In this document: positions 62,857 to 64,000 of the stretch, piece by piece | Layout of the letters: each line of letters begins with the position of its first letter | Position numbering within the stretch: the first letter of the stretch is position 1 | Assembly (NCBI GenBank): GCA_022843405.1 | Contig: JALHNQ010000014.1 | Location: forward strand, 1 to 64,000 | From: Methylocystis sp. | GTDB lineage: Bacteria > Pseudomonadota > Alphaproteobacteria > Rhizobiales > Beijerinckiaceae | Direction of reading: 5' to 3' | Length of the DNA: 64,000 nucleotides | Program-made: the position numbers and the translations under genes | The notes under the pieces: generated by a model | What the model saw: only the letters and a program-made list of their open reading frames with translations | The model's database searches: none | What the model was told of the DNA's origin: nothing

Positions 62857-63567
62857 TTACGAAAGCAGACGTCTGCAGATGACGCCAAAGCCATCGGTCC
62901 AGCCGATCAGCATGGCGAACATCAGCAGCCAGACGAACAGCAGAAAATGCCAGTAGATGGCGCAAAGCTCGACGCTTGTCGTCAGCGCCCTGGTGACGCG
63001 GCCGGCGCCGCGAACCTTGTCGGTCGTTCGCGCCAGCGCCACGAGTCCGCCGACAAGATGCAGCGCATGCGCACCGGTCAGCAGATAGAAGAAGGCGTTG
63101 GCGGCGTTGCTCGAGGCGAAGAACCGCAATTCGATAAGCTCGCGCCACGCCCAGATCTGGCCAATGATGAACAGGCCCGCCGTCGCGGCCCCGATCAGCA
63201 GGGCTGTCTTGACCCGCTCGAACTCGGCGCGACGGGCGGCGACGACCGCGAGCTGCAGTGCGATGCTGCTCGCGGCAAGAACGGCGGTGTTGAACCAGAG
63301 AACGCCTGGGATCGGCGGCATCTGCCAATCGGGCGCGTCGCCGCGCATGAAGAAGGCGGCGGCGAGCAGCGAGAACAGGCAGCCGGCGACGGCGAGAAAG
63401 ATCGCGAGTCCGACTTTCCCGGCCGGCGGCGGCTCTGTCGCGGCGGCGCGGCCATGATGCGCGACCTCGCCTTCCTCAAGCCAGTGCGACGCGAACACGC
63501 CCTGGCGCGCCAGCCACAGCATCGCAAAGGAGAAGATGAAGATGAAGAACAGCCCCATCACGCTCAT
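62857..63567 (-). CDS. Second subunit III-family protein of the oxidase operon
   Basis: The protein is 236 residues. A short N-terminal membrane segment (2-18) is followed by a linker and about five further segments that match the subunit III family, with YLLTGAHALHLVGGLVAL near residue 165 and CAIYWHFLLFVWLLMFAML near 203. The His-Ala-x-His variant replaces the usual His-Gly-x-His. Its ATG overlaps the subunit I stop as ATGA. Operons with two subunit III-like genes are known for alternative oxidases such as rhizobial coxMNOP; the resemblance in order is noted from memory. Confidence 0.88.
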   Translation of the reverse strand: MSVMGLFFIFIFSFAMLWLARQGVFASHWLEEGEVAHHGRAAATEPPPAGKVGLAIFLAVAGCLFSLLAAAFFMRGDAPDWQMPPIPGVLWFNTAVLAASSIALQLAVVAARRAEFERVKTALLIGAATAGLFIIGQIWAWRELIELRFFASSNAANAFFYLLTGAHALHLVGGLVALARTTDKVRGAGRVTRALTTSVELCAIYWHFLLFVWLLMFAMLIGWTDGFGVICRRLLS

Positions 63568-64000
63568 GGCGAATGTTCTCCACTCATCGGCGGGGCGTTT
63601 TGCGGCAGGAAATCTTCCGGAGCGCCGGGAACGCTATAGGCGTAGGGCCAGCGATAAACCACCGGCAGATGCTTGCCCCAATTGCCGTGACCGGGCGGCG
63701 TTTCGGGAGTCTGCCATTCGAGCGAAGCCGCGCGCCACGGATTACCGCCGGCCGGCGCGCCATGTTTCAGGCTCTTGAACAGATTGTAGAAGAAGATCGA
63801 CTGCGCGAAGCCGACCGCCAACGCGATGACCGTGATCACAATGTTGAGCGTGGCGGCCGACGCAGGAACGAAGGCGGTTTCGCCCATCTCGTAGAAGCGC
63901 CGCGGCATCCCGAGCACGCCGAGATAGTGCATCGGAAAGAAGATCGCATAGGCGCCGAGGAAAGTGATCCAGAAGTGAATCTTGCCGAGTCGCTCATCCA
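63564..64000 (-). CDS. Cytochrome c oxidase subunit I, C-terminal fragment
   Basis: Only the last 145 codons are in the window; the gene continues past the right edge. The visible part starts at DERLGKIHFWITFLGAYAIF and includes FFPMHYLGVLGMPRRFYEMG, which is highly conserved in subunit I, and one more membrane helix (TLNIVITVIALAVGFAQSIFFYNLF). The tail has SLEWQTPETPPGHGNWG, the standard end of caa3- and aa3-type subunit I. The stop overlaps the next start as ATGA. The order I-III-III-IV suggests that subunit II lies beyond the edge. Confidence 0.94.
   Translation of the reverse strand, partial: DERLGKIHFWITFLGAYAIFFPMHYLGVLGMPRRFYEMGETAFVPASAATLNIVITVIALAVGFAQSIFFYNLFKSLKHGAPAGGNPWRAASLEWQTPETPPGHGNWGKHLPVVYRWPYAYSVPGAPEDFLPQNAPPMSGEHSP

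Overview
This window is a high-GC alphaproteobacterial chromosome segment, most like Rhizobiales. The evidence is the gene order hemE/maf/coaE/dnaQ/secB on one side and rho/mnmE/mnmG/rsmG/parA/parB on the other, with consensus parS sites, a mitofilin-like gene next to a HemY-like TPR gene, and dispersed palindromic repeats of the kind common in that order. A methylotroph such as a Methylocystaceae member is possible, but no marker gene for that lifestyle lies in the window, so this is inference. No tRNA, rRNA, CRISPR array, insertion sequence or prophage was recognised.

Layout. 1-10.2 kb: a CpsB-type PHP phosphatase; a minus-strand cluster of a P-type H+-ATPase, a PPK2 polyphosphate kinase and an MFS transporter; an outer-membrane efflux lipoprotein with an EmrA-type adaptor but no inner-membrane pump; and a dipeptide epimerase. 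10.4-14.3 kb: an Mla-type phospholipid ABC transporter (mlaE-mlaF-mlaD plus an auxiliary lipoprotein), whose mlaEFD part is bracketed by two copies of a ~117-bp double-hairpin repeat. 14.3-19.2 kb: a methyltransferase, a 2Fe-2S ferredoxin with its NADPH reductase, a phosphopantetheinyl transferase, a SRPBCC protein and an EI24 membrane protein. 19.3-29.4 kb: a leftward block of parB, parA, rsmG, mnmG, mnmE, a Rieske oxygenase, rho, hemJ and hemE, with parS at 21330 and 23525. 29.4-29.8 kb: an AT-rich gap between hemE and maf, the best candidate for the replication origin; genes next to it run divergently away from it. 29.8-42.3 kb: maf, coaE, dnaQ, secB, fxsA, a Tim44-like gene, mltA, smr, hemY-like, mitofilin-like, a CoA-ester lyase, carbonic anhydrase, a HAD phosphatase, MaoC and ribF.

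42.8-51.8 kb: ileS, carrying an in-frame insertion of about 60 codons made of palindromic repeats, then a polysaccharide flippase, a rhomboid protease, etfBA, a 3-hydroxyacyl-CoA dehydrogenase and dps. 51.9-55.5 kb: ffh, rpsP, rimM and trmD, with an inverted pair of repeats between rpsP and rimM, a remnant of an antitoxin-like gene between trmD and rimM, and no rplS. 56.4-61.5 kb: an exopolysaccharide export module (Wza-like lipoprotein, Wzc-like tyrosine kinase, a degenerate J-domain protein and an unrecognised membrane-anchored protein). 61.5-64.0 kb: a heme-copper oxidase operon read leftwards (subunit I fragment, two subunit III genes, subunit IV and a 38-residue membrane peptide).

The most unusual signals are the repeat insertion within ileS, the covarying stems of that repeat family, the double-hairpin repeats around mlaEFD (one supplies the mlaD stop codon), the J-domain protein lacking an intact HPD motif in the exopolysaccharide operon, and the perfect 15-bp hairpin over the cox subunit IV stop codon.
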